5,988 bases of DNA. Source: Oligoflexia bacterium (GTDB lineage: Bacteria; Bdellovibrionota; JAFGOL01). Positions within the stretch are counted from its first letter, which is position 1. Each line of letters begins with the position of its first letter. Below the pieces are notes generated by a model. It ran no database searches. It saw only the letters and a list, made by a program, of their open reading frames with translations, and had not been told where the DNA came from. The stretch spans positions 1-5,988 of the forward strand of contig JAFGOL010000132.1 of assembly GCA_016926495.1 (NCBI GenBank). Direction: 5' to 3'. Positions 1-5,988 of the stretch are shown here, piece after piece. The position numbers and the translations under genes are program-made.

Positions 1-299
1 ATGATCGTTACGGACCTCCCCCCGAAGAAATACATAATCTTTTAAGGGTCATTACCATCAGGCTTTTTATAAGACCGCTCGGGATCACATCCATCAAGAT
101 CGGCAATAACAGGCTTGTTTATACCTTTGATAATACGACCAAAATCCTTCCGGAAAAGATAGTGGGGCTTGTTACGCAAATGCCGGACAAGTACAAAATA
201 ACACCGGACATCAAACTTATATGCAAACTTGATGACAATGACTGGAGAAATGTTATAAAGGAAGTTGAGGATTTTATCTATATGACGGGTACGGATTAA
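1..299 (+). CDS. mfd: Transcription-repair coupling factor Mfd, C-terminal end (5' truncated)
   Basis: This is the last 98 codons of a gene that begins before the window, read in the frame starting at base 3 and ending with TAA at 297-299. The visible protein opens with DRYGPPPEEIHNLL, which matches the conserved D-R-[FY]-G-x-x-P-x-x-x-x-N-L-L motif at the start of the Mfd C-terminal (TRCF, D7) domain. It continues with the LGI(T/R)-x-I and ILPEKIVGL-type segments expected there. In the known family, Mfd is a cytoplasmic DNA translocase that dislodges RNA polymerase stalled at lesions and recruits UvrA. The C-terminal domain is regulatory and masks the UvrA-binding domain until Mfd engages polymerase. 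The helicase and RNA-polymerase-binding domains lie outside the window and cannot be checked. The stop codon overlaps the next gene's start (TAATG). The family call is secure; intactness of the rest is unknown. Confidence 0.9.
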   Translation, partial: DRYGPPPEEIHNLLRVITIRLFIRPLGITSIKIGNNRLVYTFDNTTKILPEKIVGLVTQMPDKYKITPDIKLICKLDDNDWRNVIKEVEDFIYMTGTD

Positions 300-301
300 T
301 G
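297..301 (+). promoter_or_regulatory. TAATG stop/start overlap coupling mfd to the next gene
   Basis: The mfd stop TAA (297-299) shares its last A with the ATG (299-301) of the following gene. No strong Shine-Dalgarno sequence is visible just upstream; the bases there are CGGGTACGGAT. Translation of the second gene is therefore probably coupled to termination of mfd by re-initiation. This is inference from the overlap. Confidence 0.6.
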
Positions 302-1096
302 ATAAAAAAAGTAATCTTGTTCTGCTCGGTTTTTTGTGTATATTCCCTTGGGGCAAAAACCCTTGCCCGCGTCGGAAACAGGGAGATTACGGATACTGAT
401 CTGGAGCAGTTCAAAAAAGGCACCAGGAACGTCAGTTCACTGGCCGGCCAGTATGATGACAAGCACTTTATGGATATCCTGATTAATTACGAACTGGCGC
501 TTTATGACGCGAAAAAGAAGGGCCTTGACCAGACTTCGGAAGGCAGGCAGGCCATGGAAAAGGGCCTGTACAACTATTATATTTACAAGATGGTGGATTC
601 AAAATATTCAGGCAGCGAATTTTCCACGTCCGAACTCAAAAAGTTTTATAAATCGGACCCGCTTTTAAAACTAAACAGGCTGTGTATTCCGTTTGAGGTA
701 AAGAACGCCAAGAGTTTTAAAGAAGCAAACTCGAAATTGTCCATACTCAGATCAGAACTTAAAAGCAGGAAAATAAGCTTTCAACAGGCCGTCAGTGAAG
801 TCGGTCTGCATAACCTGTCACATCTTAACGGGACTTTTGACACGGTTTTTCTGGGAATACTGTTGCCCGGGGAAGCGGCAACGGTTTCAAAAATGAAACA
901 GGGGGAGGTTTCACCCGTAATCAAGCTGGACGGTTATGTTGAAATTATACAGCTTGTAAAGATCTACCCGTTTAATTCAATTCCCCTGGCGGAGCATAAC
1001 ACGAGAATGAAAATTCACAATCTTGAGACCACGCGCGATAAGTTAAACCAGTCACTTAGAAACAGGTACAAAAGCCTTGTGACCGTATATGAGTAA
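299..1096 (+). CDS. SurA/PpiC-like periplasmic protein with degenerate parvulin domain
   Basis: This is a 265-residue exported protein. Residues 1-19 look like a signal peptide (basic MIKK, hydrophobic core, likely cleavage after LGA). Next comes a short SurA-type N-terminal segment, ARVGNREITDTDLEQF, as in chaperone domains of the SurA/PpiD/PrsA family, followed by a helical region rich in Lys and Tyr. A region shaped like a parvulin fold spans about residues 122-222. The fold pattern is recognisable (hydrophobic strand, helix, GEVSPVIKLDGYVEIIQL near the end), but the key residues are gone. The first conserved histidine position is C129, the second (GYH) reads GYV at 213, and the GDLG-type motif is absent. 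Isomerase activity is therefore unlikely, and a chaperone or scaffold role is my inference. It lies between mfd and a second paralogue 9 nt downstream. The family call is moderate; the exact function is unknown. Confidence 0.72.
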   Translation: MIKKVILFCSVFCVYSLGAKTLARVGNREITDTDLEQFKKGTRNVSSLAGQYDDKHFMDILINYELALYDAKKKGLDQTSEGRQAMEKGLYNYYIYKMVDSKYSGSEFSTSELKKFYKSDPLLKLNRLCIPFEVKNAKSFKEANSKLSILRSELKSRKISFQQAVSEVGLHNLSHLNGTFDTVFLGILLPGEAATVSKMKQGEVSPVIKLDGYVEIIQLVKIYPFNSIPLAEHNTRMKIHNLETTRDKLNQSLRNRYKSLVTVYE

Positions 1097-1105
1097 TTAC
1101 AGTTT

Positions 1106-2047
1106 ATGAAGAAATATTTTTATCCGTTATTATTGCTGGCCGCCGGTTATATAGTGTATCACACGGTTTTCAGGGATTCCGAGATCAAGCCCGGGGCCGG
1201 TACCATAGCCATTGTCAACGACGTTTCCATACCTGCCAGTGATTTTATAGAAAAATATAATGACGTCAGGTCGCATTATTCCACCAGTCAGGACGCTGAT
1301 CTTACCGAAATCAAGGAAACGATCCTGAGGCGAATGATAATTGATTCGCTCATTCTTCAGGAGGCCAAGGACAAGAATATCGTTGTTTCAGACGAGGAAC
1401 TGGACAGGTACATAAGCAATATAAAACAGAATTACACTGAAGAGGAATTCAAGCAAATCCTTATAAACCAGTTTAAAACGGACGATTCATGGGTCGAGGA
1501 AATCGCGGAAAGGCTTCTTATTGAAAAAACGCTTTCAAAGGTGGTAATTGAAAAGATCGATATATCCGAGAATGAAATAGAAGCCTATTACAAAAAGTTT
1601 TACAGTGAAAGGGTAAGGGAACCCAAGATCAGGCTCGCACAGATTTTTACGCTTACAAGAACGGACGCGGAAAAGGCTATGGAAAAACTCAGCGCCGGCA
1701 TGACTTTCGCGGAAACGGCCAGCATGTTTTCCGTTTCGCCCGAAGCCGGGAACGCTGGAGTGGTGGGAGTAATCGGCAAGGGTGAGAGTATCGAACTTTT
1801 CGACGCCGCTTTTTCGATGGAAGAGGGAGAAACGTCAGGAATAATGCAGAGTGATTACGGATTTCACATTTTGAAGGTCCTGGAGTATATTCCTTTAAAA
1901 AAGGTCAGCCTTGCCGAGGCCAAGCCTTATATCCTTAACGAGATAACCAAGGAGAAGGAATCGGAAATTTACGAAAAATGGCTTAAGCACAGGTTTGCTA
2001 ATTCCAGGATTATAAAAAACGTGGCTTTGATTGAAAGTATAAAATAG
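1106..2047 (+). CDS. Membrane-anchored SurA/PpiC-type peptidyl-prolyl isomerase-like protein
   Basis: This is a 313-residue protein. A basic MKK and a hydrophobic stretch at about residues 4-21 look like an uncleaved signal anchor: there is no clear AxA site and no lipobox cysteine. That gives PpiD-like topology, with the rest in the periplasm. Residues 33-170 form a SurA-type chaperone region (AIVNDVSIPASDF, then helices including ILRRMIIDSLILQEAKDKNI). One parvulin (PpiC/rotamase) domain spans about residues 173-262, with FAETASMFSVSPEAGNAG and the closing YGFHILKV. Of the two conserved active-site histidines, the second is present (H254), while the first position is Q179 (RLAQIFTL), so activity may be weak or absent. 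A C-terminal helix follows. The start lies 9 nt after the previous stop and has no good Shine-Dalgarno, which suggests translational coupling. It could be called PpiD-like or PrsA-like, but the sequence does not force either name. Confidence 0.82.
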   Translation: MKKYFYPLLLLAAGYIVYHTVFRDSEIKPGAGTIAIVNDVSIPASDFIEKYNDVRSHYSTSQDADLTEIKETILRRMIIDSLILQEAKDKNIVVSDEELDRYISNIKQNYTEEEFKQILINQFKTDDSWVEEIAERLLIEKTLSKVVIEKIDISENEIEAYYKKFYSERVREPKIRLAQIFTLTRTDAEKAMEKLSAGMTFAETASMFSVSPEAGNAGVVGVIGKGESIELFDAAFSMEEGETSGIMQSDYGFHILKVLEYIPLKKVSLAEAKPYILNEITKEKESEIYEKWLKHRFANSRIIKNVALIESIK

Positions 2048-2052
2048 GGGAG
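2046..2052 (+). promoter_or_regulatory. Shine-Dalgarno for surA
   Basis: AGGGGAG sits 7 nt before the ATG at 2060 and overlaps the stop codon of the upstream gene (TAG 2045-2047). It is the strongest ribosome binding site in the window. It fixes the surA start and suggests this gene initiates on its own rather than only by coupling. Confidence 0.75.
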
Positions 2053-2059
2053 ACTGGGC

Positions 2060-2989
2060 ATGAGAGTTTTATTATTAACGGCTGTTTTGGGAATATTCAC
2101 CGCTGTACCGTCATTGTACGCGGCGCCCGAGCTTGTTGACTATATTGTCGCCGTTATAGGTGATAATATAAAGACAGACTCTGATCTGAACAAGTTCAGG
2201 GATTTTGTGAAAGTCCGAAAGGACGGGATCAGTCCCGACGAATACCAGGGACTTCTGGCTTCGCGCAGGAAACTGCTTGATAAGCTTGTGGAGGAAACGC
2301 TGGTCCTCCAGTACGCCGAGGAAAACGATCTTGCTATCAGCGAAGAGGAAATCAACGAGCTTATTACCCGCAGAATGAACGAGCTTGGAATGACAAGATC
2401 GCAGTTCGAAAGGCAGCTTCGACTGAGCGGTCAGAACATGGAGCAGTTCAGGCAGTCAATCAGGGTTGACAGGGCCAAGGCGCGCCTTTTCGAATCCGAG
2501 CTTAAAACAAGGATTGCTTCGTCCGAGGACGATCTTAAGAGGTATTTCGAGAATAAAACCGGTGAAAAGGTTAATATTATTGAATACAGGATCCAGCATA
2601 TTCTGCTTAATAACGAGGCTGAGGCTGAAAAGGTTAAAGCGCGTCTTCTTGCCGGAGGAGATTTTGGCGAGCTTGCATACAAGTACTCCGTTGACAAGGG
2701 TACCGCCAGTACAAAGGGAGACCTGGGTTTTCTGCAGGAAAGCGAGCTCCTTCCGCAACTCAGGCAGAGAATTGTCAATATGAGTCCGGGTGACATTAAA
2801 GGTCCCGTAAGGACAAAGCTCGGATACCATATAATAAAGCTTGCGGAACTCAGGAACCGGGAAAATCCCAACTATGTATCGGCCAGGGCCGACATCGAAA
2901 GGATGTTTGTTAACAAGGAGTTCGAAAAACAGCTGACGCTGTGGACTGAAAGGCGAAAGGACGATTTTTATGTCAAGATCTACCTCTAG
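2060..2989 (+). CDS. surA: Periplasmic chaperone and peptidyl-prolyl isomerase SurA (single parvulin domain)
   Basis: This is a 309-residue protein. Residues 1-21 form a signal peptide (hydrophobic core, cleavage after SLYA), so the mature protein begins APELVDYIVAVIGDNI, very close to the SurA mature N-terminus. The N-terminal chaperone domain covers about residues 22-165, with the typical KLLDKLVEETLVLQYAEEN and EEEINELITRRMNELGMT segments. A parvulin domain follows at about 174-264 with all hallmarks: H180 in IQHILL, KGDLGFL at 219-225, and H257 in LGYHIIKL. It ends with a C-terminal helix (about 273-300), which in SurA packs against the N-domain. E. coli SurA has two parvulin domains and is about 428 residues; this one has only one, a common arrangement in other phyla. 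SurA escorts unfolded outer-membrane proteins across the periplasm. The gene overlaps pdxA by 20 nt. It is the only one of the three tandem paralogues with an intact active site. Confidence 0.88.
   Translation: MRVLLLTAVLGIFTAVPSLYAAPELVDYIVAVIGDNIKTDSDLNKFRDFVKVRKDGISPDEYQGLLASRRKLLDKLVEETLVLQYAEENDLAISEEEINELITRRMNELGMTRSQFERQLRLSGQNMEQFRQSIRVDRAKARLFESELKTRIASSEDDLKRYFENKTGEKVNIIEYRIQHILLNNEAEAEKVKARLLAGGDFGELAYKYSVDKGTASTKGDLGFLQESELLPQLRQRIVNMSPGDIKGPVRTKLGYHIIKLAELRNRENPNYVSARADIERMFVNKEFEKQLTLWTERRKDDFYVKIYL
2956..2961 (+). promoter_or_regulatory. Shine-Dalgarno for pdxA inside surA
   Basis: AAAGGA lies 8 nt before the ATG at 2970, within the last codons of surA. It supports the overlapping pdxA start, as does the lack of another in-frame ATG before the conserved ITQGES motif. 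Confidence 0.65.
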
Positions 2990-3935
2990 CAGCAGGTTCG
3001 GCAAAATTCACATAGCCATAACTCAGGGCGAAAGCAACGGCATCTGTCCCGAGATCATAACAAAAGCGCTGGAAAAGCTTCATAATGACAATACGCTTGA
3101 GTTTTCGGTTGTTTGTACCCGGCAGACAAGGGAACTTGTGGAGAACAGCCTTACTGTCGCGCCGTCCGAAAATATACACTTTGTTATTCCGGATACCGGG
3201 GCCATACCCGGCGACATCGTTAAAAGCGAACCGCTCTCCTGCCTTTATTACGCGGCGGGAATGGCCATGGAAAAAAAGGTTGATGCAGTCGTCACCGCGC
3301 CCATTGACAAGGGCAGGGTGGCCGAAGTCTATCCCGGTTTTACGGGCCATACGGGTTTTCTGAAGGAAATGACAGGAGCGGATGATGTACTGATGCTTAT
3401 GTCCACACCTTCGCTGAAGGTCGGCATAATGACCGAGCACATACCGGTTTCTTTTGTTTCGCAAAACATTACCCCGGACAGAATAGTAAGATCGACAGTG
3501 CTTTTGAATGATTATCTTTTACAGTCCGGCAGGAAGGCCCCCCTGATAGGTATTTTGTCCCTGAATCCTCACGCCGGTGACAACGGGATCATAGGCAGCG
3601 AGGAAAAGGAAATTATAATTCCGGCCATGGAGTTGCTGAGCCGGAAGGGAATAAATGTCGCGGGTCCTCTGCCCGCGGATACGGCATTTACTCCGTCGGG
3701 AAGGAAAAAGTGTAACGCGTTCCTCGCCATGTACCACGACCAGGGAATGATACCGGTCAAGTCAAAAGGCCTTGATTACGTCGTGAACATAAGCCTTGGG
3801 CTTCCCATAATAAGGACTTCTCCGGGTCACGGTGTGGGATATGATATTGCCGGTAAAAACGTGGCTTCACCCGGGGCGCTCCTGAGGGCAATAGACGAGG
3901 CCGGCACCATGGTCCTTTCCAGAAGGCTTAACTAG
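2970..3935 (+). CDS. pdxA: 4-hydroxythreonine-4-phosphate dehydrogenase PdxA
   Basis: This is a cytoplasmic enzyme of 321 residues, close to the usual family length of about 330. PdxA oxidises 4-phosphooxy-L-threonine with NAD+; the product decarboxylates to 3-amino-1-hydroxyacetone 1-phosphate, which PdxJ joins to deoxyxylulose 5-phosphate to make pyridoxine 5'-phosphate. The conserved motifs are present in order: ITQGESNGICPEI (17-29), TAPIDKG, TGHTGFL with substrate-binding H127-T128, then three metal-ligand histidines, H157 (MTEHIP), H201 (NPHAGDNG) and H256 (MYHDQG). The ending is NISLGLPIIRTSPGHGVGYDIAG. The histidine spacing matches E. coli H136/H166/H211/H266 to within one residue. 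The first 11 residues are Ser/Arg-rich and not conserved; they come from the 20-nt overlap with surA plus a short extension. The usual GIGPE reads GICPE (C26). surA-pdxA linkage is also found in E. coli. The enzyme is apparently complete and functional. Confidence 0.95.
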   Translation: MSRSTSSSRFGKIHIAITQGESNGICPEIITKALEKLHNDNTLEFSVVCTRQTRELVENSLTVAPSENIHFVIPDTGAIPGDIVKSEPLSCLYYAAGMAMEKKVDAVVTAPIDKGRVAEVYPGFTGHTGFLKEMTGADDVLMLMSTPSLKVGIMTEHIPVSFVSQNITPDRIVRSTVLLNDYLLQSGRKAPLIGILSLNPHAGDNGIIGSEEKEIIIPAMELLSRKGINVAGPLPADTAFTPSGRKKCNAFLAMYHDQGMIPVKSKGLDYVVNISLGLPIIRTSPGHGVGYDIAGKNVASPGALLRAIDEAGTMVLSRRLN

Positions 3936-3943
3936 AGCGTTTT

Positions 3944-5988
3944 ATGAAAGTCCGTGAAATTATAGTTCATAACGCAAGGGAGCATAACCTTAAAAATATC
4001 CATGTATCAATCCCCAGGAATTCACTTACGGTAATTACGGGTATTTCGGGTTCGGGAAAATCCTCTCTTGCCTTTGATACCGTGTACGCAGAAGGCCAGA
4101 GGCGCTATGTTGAGTCCCTGTCCGTTTATGCCAGGCAGTTCATGGACCTTCTCAAAAAACCCGAAGTTGAAAATATAGAAGGTCTTTCCCCGTCTGTCGC
4201 AATTAACCAGAAATCCGTTATTCACAGCCCTAGATCAACCGTCGGTACTGTAACGGATATATATAATTACCTGAGGCTGCTTTACGCCAGGGTCGGCCGT
4301 CCCTTTTGTTACAGTTGCGGAAAACCCGTCAAGGGGAGCAGTGTAGATTCCATAGCCGCTCATTATTCCGCCGTGCCTGATGGATTAAAGCTCGAGATCA
4401 TGGCTCCTGTCGTAAGGGGCAGAAAAGGAGAGCACCAGGCCCTTCTGGAAAAGTACAGGCACGAGGGGTACTCGAAGGCAAGGATTGACGGCAGGGTGTA
4501 CGACCTTGATGAACAGGTATCCGTAAGCAAATCAAAGGTTCATGATATTGACATAATAGTGGACAGGCTCGTTACCGGGAAGACGGCAAAAAGCAGGCTC
4601 GTTAATTCCGTAACCCTTGCCCTGAAATTGTCCGGCGGTTTTGTCAGGATGGAGCTTGAAGGCGGGCAGCCCTCGCTGATCAGTGAGCGGGACTTCTGCA
4701 TGGATTGCGGCATAAGTTTTCCTGAAATCGAGCCCAGGGTTTTTTCGTTCAACAGTCCTTACGGCGCGTGTGAGGTTTGCACAGGTCTTGGCTACGTTGA
4801 TGAAGGCGACACGGTTTGTCCCGAATGTAACGGCGCCAGGCTGAGCAAAAAATCGCTTGCAGTCAAAATTGACGGCAGGTCAATTTATGATCTTGCGGTA
4901 TTGTCCGTCTTGGAACTCAGGGACTATCTTGCCGGCCCCGGACCGCGATTTGAGGGGACCGAAAAAGTAATTTTTGAAAAGATAACCTCGGAAATCATGG
5001 AACGGCTCGATTTTATTATCGACGTGGGCCTGGGATACCTTTCAGTTTCAAGACCGGCTTATACGCTTTCAGGCGGAGAGTCGCAGCGGATACGCCTGGC
5101 AACCCAGCTTGGCGCGGGCCTGACCGGTGTTTTGTATGTGCTTGACGAGCCCAGCATAGGTCTTCATCCAAAGGATAACAGGAAGCTGCTTGACGCGCTT
5201 ACAAGGCTCAGGGACAAGGGGAATACCGTAATAGTTGTAGAGCATGACGAGGATACCATAAGGATTGCCGATCATATTATTGACCTGGGACCCGGCGCGG
5301 GCGTGCACGGGGGCGCCGTGGTGGCTTCGGGCGGCATTAATTCAATAATGGCGAATGACGCCAGCCTTACCGGAAAATACCTGGCCTCCAGGCTTTTTAT
5401 AAAGGTCCCTTCAGGCAGGAAAAAACCGTCCGGGCGTTTCCTTTCCGTGCGGAATGCCGGAACAAACAATCTTAAAAATATCTCTGTTGATATTCCGGTT
5501 GGACTGCTTACCTGTGTTACGGGTGTGTCGGGTTCGGGTAAGAGCTCCCTTGTGCTTGATACCGTTTTTCCGGTTATCGCGGCATACCTCACCGAAGAGG
5601 AACTGCCTCCCGGGTTGCGGCAGGTAAAGATAGTCAATGCCGATAGCTTCGACGAGATCAGCAACATTGATCAGTCTCCGATAGGAAGGTCCCCGAGGTC
5701 GAATCCGGCCACGTATACCGGTTTTTTCAACCATATACGGGTGCTGCTAAGCCGGCTTCCTGATTCAAGGGCGCGCGGTTATGACGCCGGCAGGTTTTCT
5801 TTTAACGTGGGCGGAGGAAGATGTGAAGCCTGCCAGGGTAACGGGGTGTTGAGAATTGAAATGAAATTTATGCCCGACGTTTTTGTTGAATGTGATGTCT
5901 GCAAGGGACAGAAATACAACAGGGAAACCCTTGAGATATTGTACAAAAATAAAAATATTTCACAGATACTCGATATGACGGTGGAAGA
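3944..5988 (+). CDS. uvrA: Excinuclease ABC subunit UvrA lacking the insertion domain (3' truncated by window)
   Basis: The frame is open for 681 codons and runs off the window, so the C-terminus is missing. UvrA is the dimeric ATPase that finds lesions in nucleotide excision repair and loads UvrB. In order, I see Walker A1 [20 protein letters not shown] near residue 31, then C122/C125 at the edge of the UvrB-binding domain. That domain is present (about 130-245, with [11 protein letters not shown] and [10 protein letters not shown]). Zinc-finger cysteines C252/C255/C276/C279 and the pair C292/C295 follow. Then come signature 1 [12 protein letters not shown] (375-386), Walker [12 protein letters not shown]-loop VVEHDED, Walker A2 [10 protein letters not shown] (527-536), [18 protein letters not shown], and the second zinc finger C627/C630/C650/C653. 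Against E. coli UvrA, positions agree to within 2 residues up to C279, and thereafter are about 112-113 lower. The roughly 110-residue insertion domain between C279 and C292 is therefore missing. The start follows pdxA by 8 nt with only a weak AGAG Shine-Dalgarno. Confidence 0.96.
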   Translation, partial: MKVREIIVHNAREHNLKNIHVSIPRNSLTVITGISGSGKSSLAFDTVYAEGQRRYVESLSVYARQFMDLLKKPEVENIEGLSPSVAINQKSVIHSPRSTVGTVTDIYNYLRLLYARVGRPFCYSCGKPVKGSSVDSIAAHYSAVPDGLKLEIMAPVVRGRKGEHQALLEKYRHEGYSKARIDGRVYDLDEQVSVSKSKVHDIDIIVDRLVTGKTAKSRLVNSVTLALKLSGGFVRMELEGGQPSLISERDFCMDCGISFPEIEPRVFSFNSPYGACEVCTGLGYVDEGDTVCPECNGARLSKKSLAVKIDGRSIYDLAVLSVLELRDYLAGPGPRFEGTEKVIFEKITSEIMERLDFIIDVGLGYLSVSRPAYTLSGGESQRIRLATQLGAGLTGVLYVLDEPSIGLHPKDNRKLLDALTRLRDKGNTVIVVEHDEDTIRIADHIIDLGPGAGVHGGAVVASGGINSIMANDASLTGKYLASRLFIKVPSGRKKPSGRFLSVRNAGTNNLKNISVDIPVGLLTCVTGVSGSGKSSLVLDTVFPVIAAYLTEEELPPGLRQVKIVNADSFDEISNIDQSPIGRSPRSNPATYTGFFNHIRVLLSRLPDSRARGYDAGRFSFNVGGGRCEACQGNGVLRIEMKFMPDVFVECDVCKGQKYNRETLEILYKNKNISQILDMTVE
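4793..4816 (+). other. Site where the UvrA insertion domain is absent
   Basis: These eight codons (residues 284-291, YVDEGDTV) connect the C276/C279 pair, followed by TGLG, directly to C292-P-E-C295-N-G-A-R-L. In E. coli UvrA the equivalent cysteine pairs (C277/C280 and the CASCEGTRL motif near 405) are separated by roughly 125 residues that include the insertion domain. Here they are 12 residues apart. The flanks are fully conserved and in frame, so this looks like a clean domain loss, not a decayed gene. Confidence 0.85.

Noticed and set aside
59..72. A 14-nt exact repeat CAGGCTTTTTATAA, also at 5389-5402
   Set aside because: Both copies are coding (Arg-Leu-Phe-Ile, in mfd and uvrA) with the same favoured codons; nothing palindromic or repeat-like surrounds them, so it is coincidence.
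299..2047. Lipoprotein (PrsA-like) signal on the first two SurA-like proteins
   Set aside because: Cysteines 9 and 13 of the first protein are not preceded by a lipobox, and the second protein has no cysteine in its N-terminal hydrophobic region.
2466..2783. A plus-strand open frame of 105 codons within surA
   Set aside because: It is in an alternative frame of a well-conserved protein, has low-complexity composition and no family resemblance.
2456..3004. A 182-codon open frame on the minus strand opposite surA
   Set aside because: It lies wholly against a clear SurA parvulin domain, has no recognisable motif and no convincing start context, so it is a coding shadow. The other minus-strand frames opposite surA, pdxA and uvrA fail for the same reasons.
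3936..3943. Possible terminator or promoter between pdxA and uvrA
   Set aside because: The gap is only 8 nt, with no hairpin plus T-run and no convincing -35/-10 pair nearby; the genes appear co-transcribed.
3944..5988. Interpreting the short UvrA as a UvrA2/DrrC-type drug-resistance paralogue
   Set aside because: Those forms lack the UvrB-binding domain, whereas here it is clearly present (residues about 130-245), so a role in nucleotide excision repair with UvrB is more likely.

Overview
The window is a tightly packed, single-strand (+) stretch of a bacterial chromosome. It holds six genes, and only about 29 bases lie outside coding sequence. The order is mfd (3' end only), three tandem SurA/PpiC-type periplasmic chaperone or peptidyl-prolyl isomerase genes, pdxA, and uvrA (5' part, cut by the window end). 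Gene junctions are overlaps (1 nt and 20 nt) or gaps of 8 to 12 nt. No terminator, promoter, RNA gene, repeat array or mobile element is visible, so the whole window reads like the middle of one operon.

Organism: the periplasmic chaperone genes, with a cleavable signal peptide on SurA, imply a diderm (Gram-negative-type) bacterium. Base composition looks moderate, with frequent AGG arginine and ATA isoleucine codons in all six genes, so nothing looks recently acquired. The style and gene order suggest a poorly cultivated diderm phylum (Elusimicrobiota, Omnitrophota, Goldbacteria or FCB-like), but the window does not settle this.

Layout: bases 1-299 encode the C-terminal domain of the transcription-repair coupling factor Mfd. 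Bases 299-1096, 1106-2047 and 2060-2989 encode three SurA-like proteins whose parvulin active site is graded: both conserved histidines are lost in the first, one is lost in the second, and both are kept in the third. The third is a convincing SurA, and it overlaps pdxA (2970-3935), an intact vitamin B6 biosynthesis dehydrogenase. surA-pdxA adjacency is also known from E. coli. From 3944 to the window end runs uvrA, the damage-recognition ATPase of nucleotide excision repair.

How they fit together: Mfd and UvrA are direct partners in transcription-coupled repair and bracket an envelope-biogenesis/PLP module. The most unusual feature is in UvrA. It keeps the UvrB-binding domain, both ATPase halves and the zinc-binding cysteine pairs, but lacks essentially the whole insertion domain of roughly 110 residues, which is replaced by a short linker at about residues 284-291. 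No new multi-gene system is evident. The genes are otherwise housekeeping.
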